Position numbers and translations under genes: made by a program. A model generated the notes under the pieces. The model ran no database searches. It was not told the DNA's origin and saw only the letters and a program-made list of their open reading frames with translations. A stretch of DNA of 64,000 nt from Lachnospiraceae bacterium (GTDB lineage Bacteria; Bacillota; Clostridia; Lachnospirales; Bianqueaceae): positions 186,001 to 250,000 of the forward strand of contig JAAWDX010000003.1 of assembly GCA_022794035.1 (NCBI GenBank), in the 5' to 3' direction. Position 1 is the first letter of the stretch. The number at the start of each line of letters is the position of its first letter. Below, piece after piece: positions 7,705-16,220 of the stretch.

Positions 7705-9105
7705 TTATTTTGCTGCGGGGTGCACCTTAGAGGCAGTCAGCAGTCCCGCTTCCAGCTGAATCGAAATGAGCTTGCGAATCGGAACGACCTCATAAGACAG
7801 CTTTTCCTCTGCCAGAGCAGCCTGTTCGTTTAGCTTAGCCTCAAACAGGGAAAAAGCTTTGGTGAGGGCCTCTTTTTTGGCAGGATTGACTTCCCCTGTT
7901 TCTTCCATATGTGCCAGCTCGCTTTCATGAGCGCGGGTATACAAAGCCAGTGTCAGGCAGGAGAAGAAGGGCTGGAGATCAATATTGGAAAATTTCTCAG
8001 CCACAGTGGCCGGTTTTTGATATTCAGGATTTTCACTCAGCATCTTGCGGGTAGCAGAATCATCATCAATACTGTTAAAGCCCTCAACAGCAAATTTGAA
8101 AGGATTAGCAGGATCGATATAGCTCCAGGAATTCACTAGCGTCTCTTGGGCAAAGGCCTTCATGGCCTTGCGATAATCGAGCGCATAGAGATTGGCATCG
8201 CGGCGGCTGATGTCAGAAGCAGACAGGTCGCAGATGGCCGGATTAAAGAAGTACGGCAGCTCTGTGAGCAGGGTAAAGGCGCCGCAGGCGGCCTTGCCAT
8301 AATCAGCGCTGCAGGTGCCGCAGCCGCACATTTCCTCAGGATGCTCAGCACCATAGGATTCATAATAATCATAGGTATCCCCCATGCTGATGTTGCGATA
8401 TACAGCCGGGCTAAAGCGCTGAATATAGGGAGCCTCCGGCTCGCCTAAATCGATGGGCATACCATGCTTAGCGGCCACTGCGCGCAGCGCATCATAAAAA
8501 TTCTCGTCAAAAGCTTCCGTTAAATACCAGTACACACCGCCAAAAGCAGAATTATGCAGAGAGTATAAGAAGGAGGGATGTAGCTGATCAATCAGCTCTT
8601 GCACAGCCTTGGTCTCCGGAATGCTGTCATGGAAATGCAAATTTTTGTAGTCGATCGGGAAAGTCCAGTCCACTTGCGCCGTGGGCGCGGGACGGAAAAA
8701 GTGACGTACATAATTTTTGAGGCTGAACGGCCCCTTGAACCAAGGCTCGTTGAGCTGGGTGCCGTCTACATCCCAGGACTTGATGATATACCATGTATAG
8801 TCCAGCGCCTCGCGCAGCTCGGCATCCTCCGCCAAAATGGCAGAAAAGGCCTCCAGCATCATGGCACCGATGGGTTCATTGGGATGCGGACAGCCGTAGC
8901 AAATCGCATTCTGTGAGCCGTTTCCGATCTTGAGACAGTACAGAGGATGTCCGGCGCGGCTCTTGGTCAGTTCAAAGATCTCGACCACATCCGGATGCGC
9001 CTCAGCCAGCCGATGGCTGCTGGCATCCATTTCATCTACGGTCATAAAGGTCTGATAATCAGGCACCTTTGCGATCACACGATCGATCAGTTGTTGTGAA
9101 ATCAT
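7705..9105 (-). CDS. M14 family zinc carboxypeptidase-like protein
   Basis: A 466-residue protein without a signal peptide. The M14 zinc ligands are H74 and E77 in 'GCPHPNEPIG' and a later His in 'YSLHNSAFGG' (about residue 184). The catalytic Glu is probably in 'LLTELPYFF'. Family enzymes cleave C-terminal or peptidoglycan-type peptide bonds. No export signal is seen, so a cytosolic or unusual substrate is likely. Its start overlaps the stop of the response-regulator gene by 4 bp, so it is the last gene of a kinase-regulator-peptidase operon; a link to peptide antibiotic detoxification is only speculation. Confidence 0.85.
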   Translation of the reverse strand: MISQQLIDRVIAKVPDYQTFMTVDEMDASSHRLAEAHPDVVEIFELTKSRAGHPLYCLKIGNGSQNAICYGCPHPNEPIGAMMLEAFSAILAEDAELREALDYTWYIIKSWDVDGTQLNEPWFKGPFSLKNYVRHFFRPAPTAQVDWTFPIDYKNLHFHDSIPETKAVQELIDQLHPSFLYSLHNSAFGGVYWYLTEAFDENFYDALRAVAAKHGMPIDLGEPEAPYIQRFSPAVYRNISMGDTYDYYESYGAEHPEEMCGCGTCSADYGKAACGAFTLLTELPYFFNPAICDLSASDISRRDANLYALDYRKAMKAFAQETLVNSWSYIDPANPFKFAVEGFNSIDDDSATRKMLSENPEYQKPATVAEKFSNIDLQPFFSCLTLALYTRAHESELAHMEETGEVNPAKKEALTKAFSLFEAKLNEQAALAEEKLSYEVVPIRKLISIQLEAGLLTASKVHPAAK

Positions 9106-9731
9106 GATTTCATATCCTTTCTTGCTAGGTTTTGATAATAATAAACGACAAGCTGTGTACGGTCGCGCACACCAAGCTTATCCAATATTATACTAATATA
9201 ATTGCGCACAGTCCCTTCGCTCAGGTACAGTGCCTGCGCAATTTCCCGGTTGTTGCGCCCCTGTGCCACCTCATGCAGCACCTGCATCTCCCGCAGGCTC
9301 AAAGGCGGATCCGAGGGAACCGGCGGTGCCAGATGAGAAAGCTTCTGCGCAATTTGACCGCCGAACACGCTCTGCCCATTCATCACTGCCCGCAGTGCAG
9401 GCGCGATAGATTCTGTTTCTTGCTTGATCAGATATCCTTTGGCGCCAATGCGCAGCGCTTCGCGCAGATATTCATCATCAGAAAAGGTCGTCAAAAACAG
9501 AATCCGTGCTGCCGGATCCTCCTGCAAAATCGCTTCTGCGGCGGCAAGGCCGCCAAGCGGCTGCATCTGAATATCCATCAGCAGTATATCAGGTTTTTGA
9601 GTATGATACAAGTCGATCGCTTCATTTCCATCGGCGCCGGTAGCGGCTACGGTAATGTCCTCCTGAGCAGATAGAATGGTTTGCAGCGACAGGCAGACAA
9701 AGGGATCATCGTCAACGATAACAAGCTTCAT
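9102..9731 (-). CDS. NarL/LuxR-family response regulator
   Basis: A 209-residue two-component regulator. The receiver domain (residues 1-120) has the acidic pair 'VDDDPF', phospho-Asp in 'PDILLMDIQM', Thr in 'LFLTTFSDD' and Lys in 'KGYLIKQ'. The C-terminal LuxR-type helix-turn-helix reads 'LSLREMQVLHEVAQGRNNREIAQALYLSEGTVRNYIS' in pieces. It acts as a DNA-binding activator, probably of the divergent ABC exporter through a palindrome at 10909-10922. It is encoded between the kinase and the M14 peptidase. Confidence 0.95.
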   Translation of the reverse strand: MKLVIVDDDPFVCLSLQTILSAQEDITVAATGADGNEAIDLYHTQKPDILLMDIQMQPLGGLAAAEAILQEDPAARILFLTTFSDDEYLREALRIGAKGYLIKQETESIAPALRAVMNGQSVFGGQIAQKLSHLAPPVPSDPPLSLREMQVLHEVAQGRNNREIAQALYLSEGTVRNYISIILDKLGVRDRTQLVVYYYQNLARKDMKS

Positions 9732-9758
9732 AAAAACCTCCTTGAATCAATGAAAATA

Positions 9759-10478
9759 TTAGATAGTCTTTTTGGGAATGGATATAAACAGGCGAAATCC
9801 CTGGTTGGTTGTGATATGAAGAATTCCCTGCAGTGCATCTACGCGCTCCTGAATGCTATAGAGCCCCATGCCCTTTGAAGAAGAGGAAGAAGCAGTAGTG
9901 CCATTATCCTCGATAATCAGCTGATACAATGAGGGGTGCTCGATGACAGAAATATAGGCGTGGGATGCATTGCTGTGGCGCGCGATATTGGAAAGGGCTT
10001 CTTTGATAATGGATAAGAAGCAGTGATGCAGCGCCGGGTTTTGCACAGAGGCTTCATAGCGAAGCGTGACGGGACAAAAGGTGAAAGCATCGATAAGCGC
10101 CTGGATGGCAAGAGAAAGCGAAAGGGATTGGTCGTGCAAGTCATGTACGCTGGAGCGGATGTTGTCCATGGCGGAAGCAAGCGTAGTGCTGACCGCTTCC
10201 AGCGGCTCCTTCATTTGAGGAGAGGTGACCTCCAGCGCACGAATCTGCAGCAGCGAGCGGGTTAACAGGTGTCCGACATGATCATGGATTTCTCTGGCAA
10301 TTCGGTTGCGCTCACCAAGCGTAGCGAGCTGCACCTGATAGGCCTGCGTTTCAGAAAGAAGCTGGTTTTTCTGCTTCAGCAGACGGGCCTGCTGCCGGCT
10401 GTCATCTTGAAACATATAGAAGCGGCGCGATTGATCCTCGAGCCGGCAGGCAGAAGAGCCAGCAGACAAAACAGACAA
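9759..10478 (-). CDS. Sensor histidine kinase, catalytic part (split by frameshift)
   Basis: This reading frame holds the complete cytosolic kinase of the HisKA_3/NarX-like class: phosphoacceptor 'ERNRIAREIHDHVGHLL', N-box 'IIKEALSNIARHSNA', and G-boxes 'IEDNGT' and 'GMGLYSIQERVDAL'. It would phosphorylate the regulator encoded next. The start listed is a TTG at 10478 without a ribosome site. Upstream in another frame lies the matching membrane domain (10376-10819), and the frames fit as one protein if a single base were inserted near 10445-10455. I read this as one kinase gene broken by a one-base deletion, or a sequencing error. Confidence 0.8.
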   Translation of the reverse strand: MSVLSAGSSACRLEDQSRRFYMFQDDSRQQARLLKQKNQLLSETQAYQVQLATLGERNRIAREIHDHVGHLLTRSLLQIRALEVTSPQMKEPLEAVSTTLASAMDNIRSSVHDLHDQSLSLSLAIQALIDAFTFCPVTLRYEASVQNPALHHCFLSIIKEALSNIARHSNASHAYISVIEHPSLYQLIIEDNGTTASSSSSKGMGLYSIQERVDALQGILHITTNQGFRLFISIPKKTI

Positions 10479-10819
10479 AGAAGGACAAAGGTATGCGGTA
10501 CGGAAAGTGTGAATAGAGTGGGAAGAACCCAGGTGACATATAGAAACTTTTGCGGATTTTTATAGGTTAGGTGGAGCAGCAGATAGACGCTCATGGGGAG
10601 AAATAAAAGAAAATCCGGCCAGAGCAGGCAGACGATTTGATAAAAAAGACAAAAAAGGCAAAGCTTTTTGCGGGCAATCATCTGGCCAGCATACAGGCAA
10701 AGTGCGGTGAAGGAAAGGGAAAAAAGAAGGGCGAGCAGATACGAGGTGCTGATAAAGGCTGGCAGGGAGGTAGCGGCGCACAGCAGCCACAGCACGACAG
10801 GGAAGAGTAAATATTTCAT
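10376..10819 (-). CDS. Membrane sensor domain of the split histidine kinase
   Basis: The first 115 residues or so form about five transmembrane helices ('LLALLFSLSFTALCLYAG', 'LCLFCLFYQIVCLLW', 'TFVLLCLFCLLALLP'), the usual input domain of intramembrane-sensing kinases of NarL systems. The last 35 residues after 'LLALLPAGS' are out-of-frame readthrough of the kinase linker and probably not native. A GGAGGGCG ribosome site precedes the ATG. Together with 9759-10478 it makes one kinase of about 350 residues. Confidence 0.6.
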   Translation of the reverse strand: MKYLLFPVVLWLLCAATSLPAFISTSYLLALLFSLSFTALCLYAGQMIARKKLCLFCLFYQIVCLLWPDFLLFLPMSVYLLLHLTYKNPQKFLYVTWVLPTLFTLSVPHTFVLLCLFCLLALLPAGSRINRAASICFKMTAGSRPVC

Positions 10820-10908
10820 AAGCGCCCTCCTTTTCTAATGATTTTAATATTATAAAACAGCCTAAAGAACTCGTCAAGCAAAACAGGGAGGCCTGTACGG
10901 CTTCGAAT

Positions 10909-10922
10909 ATGACAAATGTCAT
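10909..10922. promoter_or_regulatory. Candidate response-regulator operator
   Basis: Perfect 14-bp palindrome ATGACAAATGTCAT in the divergent intergenic region. TGACA-N2-TGTCA dyads are typical of NarL-family regulators. A -10-like TATCAT with extended TGG lies at 10968-10973, toward the exporter, without a good -35, as expected for an activated promoter. Confidence 0.5.
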
Positions 10923-11054
10923 ACTGGAAGGTGACTGCGTTCACTTTTCCCGCTGTGCGGGATATGGTATCATAAGTGCAGTTAGATATGTTTGGCGAAT
11001 CAGGCACGTGGGAGGAAATAATGCTATTTGTGCCGTTTCGGAATGGAGGGTAAC

Positions 11055-11981
11055 ATGATTGAAGTGAAAAATCTGGTGAAGCGATACGGCGATCTGCTGG
11101 CGCTGGACCATTTTAATTTATCGGTGCAGGATGGCGAGATTTTTGGCCTGCTTGGGCCTAATGGCAGCGGCAAATCAACAGCGATTAACTGCATGTTGGG
11201 GCTGCTTCGCTATGAACAGGGCGAGGTGCGTCTGTTTGGCGAGCCGATGACACCGACGAGCTATGAAAGCAAGCGCAAGATCGGCGTGGTGATGCAGAAT
11301 GTGGCAGTTTTTGAGGAGCTGAGCGTGCAGGAAAATATCGAATATTTTTGCAGTCTGTATGTGAAGGACCGTCAGCGCTGCAAGCAGCTGGCGCAGGAGG
11401 CCATGGAATTTGTGGGTATTGAGGAGTTTTATAAAATGCGGCCTAAAAAACTGAGCGGAGGGCTGCTGCGACGGCTGAATATCGCCTGCGGAATTGCCCA
11501 TAAGCCCAGTCTGATTTTTATGGATGAGCCGACAGTTGCGGTGGATCCGCAGAGCCGCAATAACATACTGGAGGGGATCCAGCGGCTTTGCCGCGAGGGC
11601 GCGACGGTAGTCTATACGACGCATTATATGGAAGAGGCGGAGCAGCTTTGTTCGCGCATTATGATTATGGATAAAGGACGCGAGGTAGCTACCGGCACAA
11701 AGGAAGAGCTGAAGGCGATGATCCGCGCCGGGGAGAAGATTAAGCTGGAGATATATGCCCTGCCGGTGCCGGTTCTGGAGCAGATCCGCCGGCTGCCGGA
11801 GGTAAAATCAGCCGCCTATCAGGAGGGAGAACTGACAATGGAAAGCAGCAGCGCCCATGTGCTCGTGAGCGTGCTGGATCTGCTGCGGCAGGCCGGTCTT
11901 GTACCAGGGCGGATCTTTTCGGAGCCGCCGACGCTGAACGATGTATTTTTGGAAATGACCGGTAAACAGCTGAGAGATTAG
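11055..11981 (+). CDS. ABC-2 exporter ATPase (LnrL/NatA-like)
   Basis: A 308-residue ATP-binding subunit. Walker A 'GPNGSGKST', Q-loop 'VMQNVAVFEEL', Walker B 'LIFMDEPTVAVDP', H-loop 'YTTHYMEEAE'. The signature reads LSGGLLRRL rather than LSGGQ, as in many DrrA/NatA-type exporters. I chose ATG 11055 because GGAGGG lies 5 bp before it; an upstream ATG at 11028 lacks a site. With two following permeases and the divergent NarL-type two-component genes, the set matches linearmycin-resistance LnrJK-LnrLMN in gene order and sizes. Likely role: export of, or protection from, membrane-active compounds. Confidence 0.9.
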   Translation: MIEVKNLVKRYGDLLALDHFNLSVQDGEIFGLLGPNGSGKSTAINCMLGLLRYEQGEVRLFGEPMTPTSYESKRKIGVVMQNVAVFEELSVQENIEYFCSLYVKDRQRCKQLAQEAMEFVGIEEFYKMRPKKLSGGLLRRLNIACGIAHKPSLIFMDEPTVAVDPQSRNNILEGIQRLCREGATVVYTTHYMEEAEQLCSRIMIMDKGREVATGTKEELKAMIRAGEKIKLEIYALPVPVLEQIRRLPEVKSAAYQEGELTMESSSAHVLVSVLDLLRQAGLVPGRIFSEPPTLNDVFLEMTGKQLRD

Positions 11982-11995
11982 GAGAGGGAGAAGCG

Positions 11996-13132
11996 ATGAC
12001 ATTTGGTAAAATGATGCAGCACAGCATAAAAATATCGCTGCGCAACCGGGAAGTATTAACGTGGACGCTGATTTTTCCGCTTTTGATGTCTACTTTGTTT
12101 TATTTTGCCTTTAGCTCTCTGGATGAAGCCAATCAGCTGGAGGCAGTTCCGGTGGCCATTGTGGAAAATGCAGAGTACCGAAATAGCAGTCTGGAGCAAA
12201 TGCTGCGGGAGATTTCAGAAGGAGAGGAACCGCTGCTCGCTCTGCAAAGCTGTGAATCGGCGGAGGAAGCGGCGGGCCGTCTGGAGGAGGGCGAGATAGC
12301 CGGCTATATTGATTTGGAGGACCAAACGCCGAGGCTCACTGTGAAGGAAGAGGGAATGAATCAGACTATCCTGCGGCAGGTGCTCACGCAATATCAGCAG
12401 ATGTGGCACAGCATAAGCGGGCTTACGCCTCAGCAGGCCGCTGCCGTGATGGAGGCGCAGCAGGGAGAGCAAGAGTCCATGCTGGAAAGGGTCAGCTTAA
12501 CGCATAACCCTCCTTCGGATATGGTGGGATATTTTTACAGCCTCTTGGCGATGGTTTGTTTATTTGGCATGTATCAGGGCATTATCAGCGTATATAATCT
12601 GCAGGCCAATCAGTCGGCTCTGGGAATTCGTCGGTGCATTGCGCCAGAGTCCTATATTAAAGTTATGCTGGCTGAAATCCTGAGCGGCTCCCTGCTGCAT
12701 ATTCTAGTGGTCTGGATTGCGCTTGCCTACATGGTGCTAGTGCTTAAAATCAATTTTGGCGGCCGGGTTTTGCTGGCAATGGCCGGATGCGCGGCCGGCA
12801 GCCTGACGGGAGTCAGTTTAGGCGTCTTTGTAGGCTCCTTTCCAAAGATGAATGTACAGATGAAAATCGGAGCCTCCACAGTGGTATCACTGTTTCTGTG
12901 CTTTTGCTCCGGCATGATGGTAGGGGGCATCAACTACTGGATTCAGGAATATATTCCAATATTTGCATGGCTCAATCCAGCCATGCGGCTCGTGGATGCG
13001 ATGCACAGCCTGTACTATTTTGATACCATAGAGCCGTTCCTGCTTAACACGGCCATTCTGCTCCTTTTTTCTGTAGTCTTTTTCGCATTGTCAGCGCTTC
13101 GCCTGCGGAGGTACCAATATGAAAGTGTTTAA
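11996..13132 (+). CDS. ABC-2 type permease, first (LnrM-like)
   Basis: A 378-residue permease. One N-terminal helix ('WTLIFPLLMSTLFYFAF'), a large extracytoplasmic domain of about 140 residues, then five or six helices in the C-terminal half, the standard ABC2_membrane_3 layout. Pairs with the next permease as a heterodimer. Ribosome site GGAGAGGGAGAAG precedes ATG 11996. Overlaps the next gene by 14 bp, indicating coupled translation. Confidence 0.9.
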   Translation: MTFGKMMQHSIKISLRNREVLTWTLIFPLLMSTLFYFAFSSLDEANQLEAVPVAIVENAEYRNSSLEQMLREISEGEEPLLALQSCESAEEAAGRLEEGEIAGYIDLEDQTPRLTVKEEGMNQTILRQVLTQYQQMWHSISGLTPQQAAAVMEAQQGEQESMLERVSLTHNPPSDMVGYFYSLLAMVCLFGMYQGIISVYNLQANQSALGIRRCIAPESYIKVMLAEILSGSLLHILVVWIALAYMVLVLKINFGGRVLLAMAGCAAGSLTGVSLGVFVGSFPKMNVQMKIGASTVVSLFLCFCSGMMVGGINYWIQEYIPIFAWLNPAMRLVDAMHSLYYFDTIEPFLLNTAILLLFSVVFFALSALRLRRYQYESV

Positions 13133-14276
13133 AACTTGTTTATTGATCGCCCGGCGCTGTCTGGGCATCCTGATTGCATTCTGCGGAATTTTCATCTCAA
13201 TCAGCGTGTTCAGCAGCAAAATGCAGGGTGAAACCATGGAAAAAATATTTCAGGGCGAAGCCGTGCCGTATAGCATTATCAACCGAGATCAGGACTCCGC
13301 TGTGGTGCAGGGACTGCAGACATATCTGAGCACTCAGGCCGAGCAAATCGAGATCGAAGATGAGGTGCTCAGCCTGCAGGACGCACTGTTTTATGCAGAG
13401 GTCGACTATATCATCATCGTGCCACAGGGCTTCAGCGATGCCTTCCCGGAGAAAAAGCTGGAGATTGTCAGCCGGCCGGACGCGATGGAAACCTATCTGA
13501 TGGATCAGCTGCTGGATAATTATTTCATGCATCTAAAGCTGCAGCTGCAAATCACGGCAGAGCCGGAAGAGGCTGTCGCAAATGCCTTAGAGAGCCTGAG
13601 CCAGAGCGCCCAAGTAGAGAAGCAGCAGTTCGGCAATCAGCAGGAGACGACGGAGGGCTATCAGGTGTATTTCCGTATGGTCGGATATGCGCTGATCGTA
13701 TTGGTCTTTCAGTTTATCAGCTCGGTACAGCTGGTTTTTGGCCGCCGCGAAATCCGCATGCGCCACGACAGCGCACCGATCAGCAAGCGCAGAATGCTCT
13801 GCGAGATTGGGGCATACGGTGTGTTAGTCAGCTTTGCCATCAGTCTTATTCTGATGGGAATTGGCTATGGGATGAATGCAGCCTATTTCAATGCCGGAGG
13901 CTTTCAAAAAATCGGCTTGGTGTATCTGAATGAACTGGCCTTTATGCTAGTTGCGATTGCGCTCTCCGTGCTGTGCAGCCAGTTCACGCGCAATCAGACG
14001 GTGCAAAGCGTCATCAGCAACTTTGTAGCGCTCTCGCTCAGCTTTCTGGGTGGTCTTTTTGTACCAATGGAGCTGCTCAGCGAGTCATTGCAGAACATAG
14101 GGCGGCTCATGCCTACGTATTGGTATGTGCATACCTTCGATCAGATTAACCAGCTGGGGCATTATACTGCGGCTTCGCTGCAGCCGGTTTGGCAGGGAAT
14201 GCTGCTGCAGATGGCCTATGCTGTCGCCTTTTTCTGTGTGACACTGGCAGTGGTGAAATATAAAAGGATGGAGTAA
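13119..14276 (+). CDS. ABC-2 type permease, second (LnrN-like)
   Basis: A 385-residue permease with the same architecture as its upstream partner: N-terminal helix 'CLGILIAFCGIFISISVF', extracytoplasmic domain with 'IINRDQDSAVVQGLQTYL', then C-terminal helices including 'LSFLGGLFVPMELL', a frequent ABC-2 motif. Start overlaps the partner's end. A strong terminator follows directly. Confidence 0.9.
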   Translation: MKVFKTCLLIARRCLGILIAFCGIFISISVFSSKMQGETMEKIFQGEAVPYSIINRDQDSAVVQGLQTYLSTQAEQIEIEDEVLSLQDALFYAEVDYIIIVPQGFSDAFPEKKLEIVSRPDAMETYLMDQLLDNYFMHLKLQLQITAEPEEAVANALESLSQSAQVEKQQFGNQQETTEGYQVYFRMVGYALIVLVFQFISSVQLVFGRREIRMRHDSAPISKRRMLCEIGAYGVLVSFAISLILMGIGYGMNAAYFNAGGFQKIGLVYLNELAFMLVAIALSVLCSQFTRNQTVQSVISNFVALSLSFLGGLFVPMELLSESLQNIGRLMPTYWYVHTFDQINQLGHYTAASLQPVWQGMLLQMAYAVAFFCVTLAVVKYKRME

Positions 14277-14290
14277 AACCATCCTTTTTT
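14263..14290 (+). terminator. Intrinsic terminator after the exporter operon
   Basis: AAAGGATGG pairs with CCATCCTTT across a 7-base loop, followed by T-run. The left arm overlaps the last codons of the permease. The reverse strand may also end DUF1848 here. Confidence 0.8.
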
Positions 14291-14294
14291 TTAT

Positions 14295-15173
14295 TTATAT
14301 ATGCTCGCCGGGCTTAAGCTGCCCGAGTAAAAAGGGACTGTCAGGATCGCACTGCGAGAGATTGCGGTCAATAGAAGCCTTGCTGTAATTGGCATAGCAG
14401 TAGTGGCATCCATTTAAACAGGTATTATAGGCGCCGATATCGACGCTCTTGCTGCAGCCGCAGTGAGGGCGCTGACCGGCGTCTTTTTGCGCCCGCGGCG
14501 CAGTGTGCGTAATACGGCTGATGCGCTGCAGATCGATGCAGCTGCCGCGTTCGATCCCATAGGAAGACAAATCCATGGCTTCGCTGCAGGCGCGGATGCG
14601 CAGATGATAAGAAGCGGCGATCTGACCAAGCTGCGGAGCGAGAAGGCGGATCTCCTCGGGAGCGGCCTCATGCAGGCCGCTTTTTTGCAGGCGCTTATAC
14701 AGATCGAAAAAGCTGATCACGACTTCGTCGGTATAGGGGCTTAGGGCCCGGCAGTATCTTTCAAATGCATTTAGATGAAACGGCATATCGTAGCGCGATG
14801 TGAGAATGATGGGATCATAGCGCCAGACAAGGCGCTGGCGCCCGATACGGCTGCCAAGGGCAGCAACCTGTTCCAGCAGCTCTTCCTTGGGAGGGAGTCC
14901 GGGCTCCAGATCAGCACCATAAGGGGTGAGTGTATGCTGAAAATAATACGCATAGCCCATGGCTTCGATTTCATCTAAATAGGGAAGAAAAGGAGCCGCG
15001 TTTTTGGTCCAGAATACGATGCAGTCAACCGACTGCGGCGAGAGGCATACGCGCTGGATCTGGCGGAGATTCATGGGATTGCGCGTGAGCGCATAGCCGG
15101 CATGCAGTCGATTCATCAGCCACCTACCGTGGTAGCTGGGAATGTCGGTGCGGCGGGAAGCGGATATGATCAT
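14295..15173 (-). CDS. DUF1848 domain protein (radical-SAM-like)
   Basis: A 292-residue protein. 'MIISASRRTDIPSY' at the N-terminus and 'ARNPMNL'-type 'TRNPMN' are DUF1848 hallmarks. The C-terminal 'NTCLNGCHYCYANYS' gives a Cys-x3-Cys-x2-Cys Fe-S-type cluster at the unusual C-terminal position known for this family. The biochemical function is not known. The gene is transcribed toward the exporter; upstream, 20 bp away, is the S24 repressor gene, possibly in the same transcript. Confidence 0.85.
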   Translation of the reverse strand: MIISASRRTDIPSYHGRWLMNRLHAGYALTRNPMNLRQIQRVCLSPQSVDCIVFWTKNAAPFLPYLDEIEAMGYAYYFQHTLTPYGADLEPGLPPKEELLEQVAALGSRIGRQRLVWRYDPIILTSRYDMPFHLNAFERYCRALSPYTDEVVISFFDLYKRLQKSGLHEAAPEEIRLLAPQLGQIAASYHLRIRACSEAMDLSSYGIERGSCIDLQRISRITHTAPRAQKDAGQRPHCGCSKSVDIGAYNTCLNGCHYCYANYSKASIDRNLSQCDPDSPFLLGQLKPGEHI

Positions 15174-15193
15174 AAAAAGCTCCTTTGCATAGA

Positions 15194-15847
15194 TTAGATG
15201 ATATCGCTCTGAAAGGCGATGGCCTTTCCTAATATGCGGATTTCGCTGAGTTCTCCTCCTACATATAAAAAGGGCTCATAGGCAGGATTCTCCGGCATCA
15301 GCACCAGCTTTTTCTGTTCAGGATAATAATAAAAGCGTTTGAGGGTGATCTCCTCTTCAATGATCACGGCGGCAATCTCGCCGTTTTCAACCATATCCTG
15401 CTTGTGGATGAAAACAAGGTCCCCATCCTTGATGCGGGCGCCGATCATGCTGTCGCCGCGGGCGCGCAGCGCAAAATCAGCATGGATGTTGGCGCCGGCT
15501 TGGACGTAGTTTTCATATTCTTCATTCATGATGATGGGAGAGCCGCAGGCGATGTCGCCCAGAATTGGGATTCTCTGAACCTCAATCGGCAATATATCGG
15601 GATGCTGCCATAAGGCGGCTTCTGAATGAGACGAGGAAGCCTGATCCGGCCAGCCAAGTAAAAAGCTGGTGCTGACGCCAGTGGCTTCTGCAATTTTTTG
15701 AATGCGTTCTAAAGGAACTTTGGCGGTTTCGCCGGTGGCATAGCGCTGCAGAGCAGACTTGGGAATCTGCGTAAGCTGCGCTAAGGCAGCATAGGAAAGC
15801 TCTGCGCGTTCGATGGCGGTTTTGATGCGGTCTGCTAATTCGGTCAT
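15194..15847 (-). CDS. CI/LexA-like repressor (HTH_XRE + S24 peptidase)
   Basis: A 217-residue phage-type repressor. N-terminal HTH (residues 5-60: 'LSYAALAQLTQIPKSALQRY'), linker, then S24 domain with catalytic Ser in 'GDSMIGARI' and Lys in 'EITLKRFYY'. The self-cleavage site is expected at 'DIACGSP' (Ala-Cys/Gly region), so RecA-stimulated inactivation is plausible. Two-fold operators GTCCC-N6-GGGAC type lie in the divergent region (15900-15998) and overlap both its own promoter and the rightward promoter. This arrangement is a lysogeny switch; most of the phage behind it is now degraded. Confidence 0.9.
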   Translation of the reverse strand: MTELADRIKTAIERAELSYAALAQLTQIPKSALQRYATGETAKVPLERIQKIAEATGVSTSFLLGWPDQASSSHSEAALWQHPDILPIEVQRIPILGDIACGSPIIMNEEYENYVQAGANIHADFALRARGDSMIGARIKDGDLVFIHKQDMVENGEIAAVIIEEEITLKRFYYYPEQKKLVLMPENPAYEPFLYVGGELSEIRILGKAIAFQSDII

Positions 15848-15885
15848 AGGAAGTCTCCAATTCTAAGTTTAATTCTGATAAGGCT

Positions 15886-15914
15886 ATTATAGTACATTTG
15901 TCCCGGAAATGCAA
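15886..15914 (-). promoter_or_regulatory. Promoter of the S24 repressor gene
   Basis: Minus strand TTGCAT (15909-15914), 17-bp spacer, TATAAT (15886-15891). A GTCCC half-site lies inside the spacer (15900-15904), suggesting autoregulation. Confidence 0.7.
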
Positions 15915-15930
15915 CCATAAAATAAAAAAT

Positions 15931-15947
15931 AATCCCAAAAATGGGTT
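15931..15947. promoter_or_regulatory. Candidate repressor operator overlapping the -35
   Basis: AATCCCAAAAATGGGTT dyad, overlapping TTGACA of the rightward promoter. Confidence 0.55.
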
Positions 15948-15974
15948 GACAAAGATTGGAAAAATTGATATGAT
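15946..15974 (+). promoter_or_regulatory. Rightward early promoter of the phage-like island
   Basis: Consensus TTGACA (15946-15951), 17-bp spacer, TATGAT (15969-15974). Flanked on both sides by repressor operators. Confidence 0.8.
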
Positions 15975-15978
15975 AAAT

Positions 15979-15998
15979 CCGTCCCTGATTTGGGACGG
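15979..15998. promoter_or_regulatory. Repressor operator, perfect dyad
   Basis: CCGTCCC-tgattt-GGGACGG, 7-bp arms, placed at the expected transcription start of the rightward promoter. Confidence 0.7.
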
Positions 15999-16043
15999 TG
16001 AATTTATATATGCATATATACAATAGATAAAGGAGGAAGAGAA

Positions 16044-16220
16044 ATGGATATTTGGCAGCAGAGAATTATCGAAGAGGTCAAGACCTACCGCAAAGGGGCA
16101 AGAGCAGAGCAATTTACGCTCACCAGCTTAAAAAGGGTGGAACGCGAGCTGGAGCGGATTTATAAAGGCAGTCAGGATCCCAATCTTGCACAGGAGCCGG
16201 CGGCGAAGCTATCAAGGTGA
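16044..16220 (+). CDS. Small phage-like early protein, 58 residues
   Basis: First ORF behind the operator-controlled promoter, with an excellent AAGGAGG site 7 bp before ATG. It begins MDIWQQRIIEE and is helical and basic ('KRVERELERIY'). I do not recognise the family. Position right after the switch suggests an early regulator or excision/antirepressor-type gene, but nothing in the sequence proves it. Confidence 0.55.
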   Translation: MDIWQQRIIEEVKTYRKGARAEQFTLTSLKRVERELERIYKGSQDPNLAQEPAAKLSR

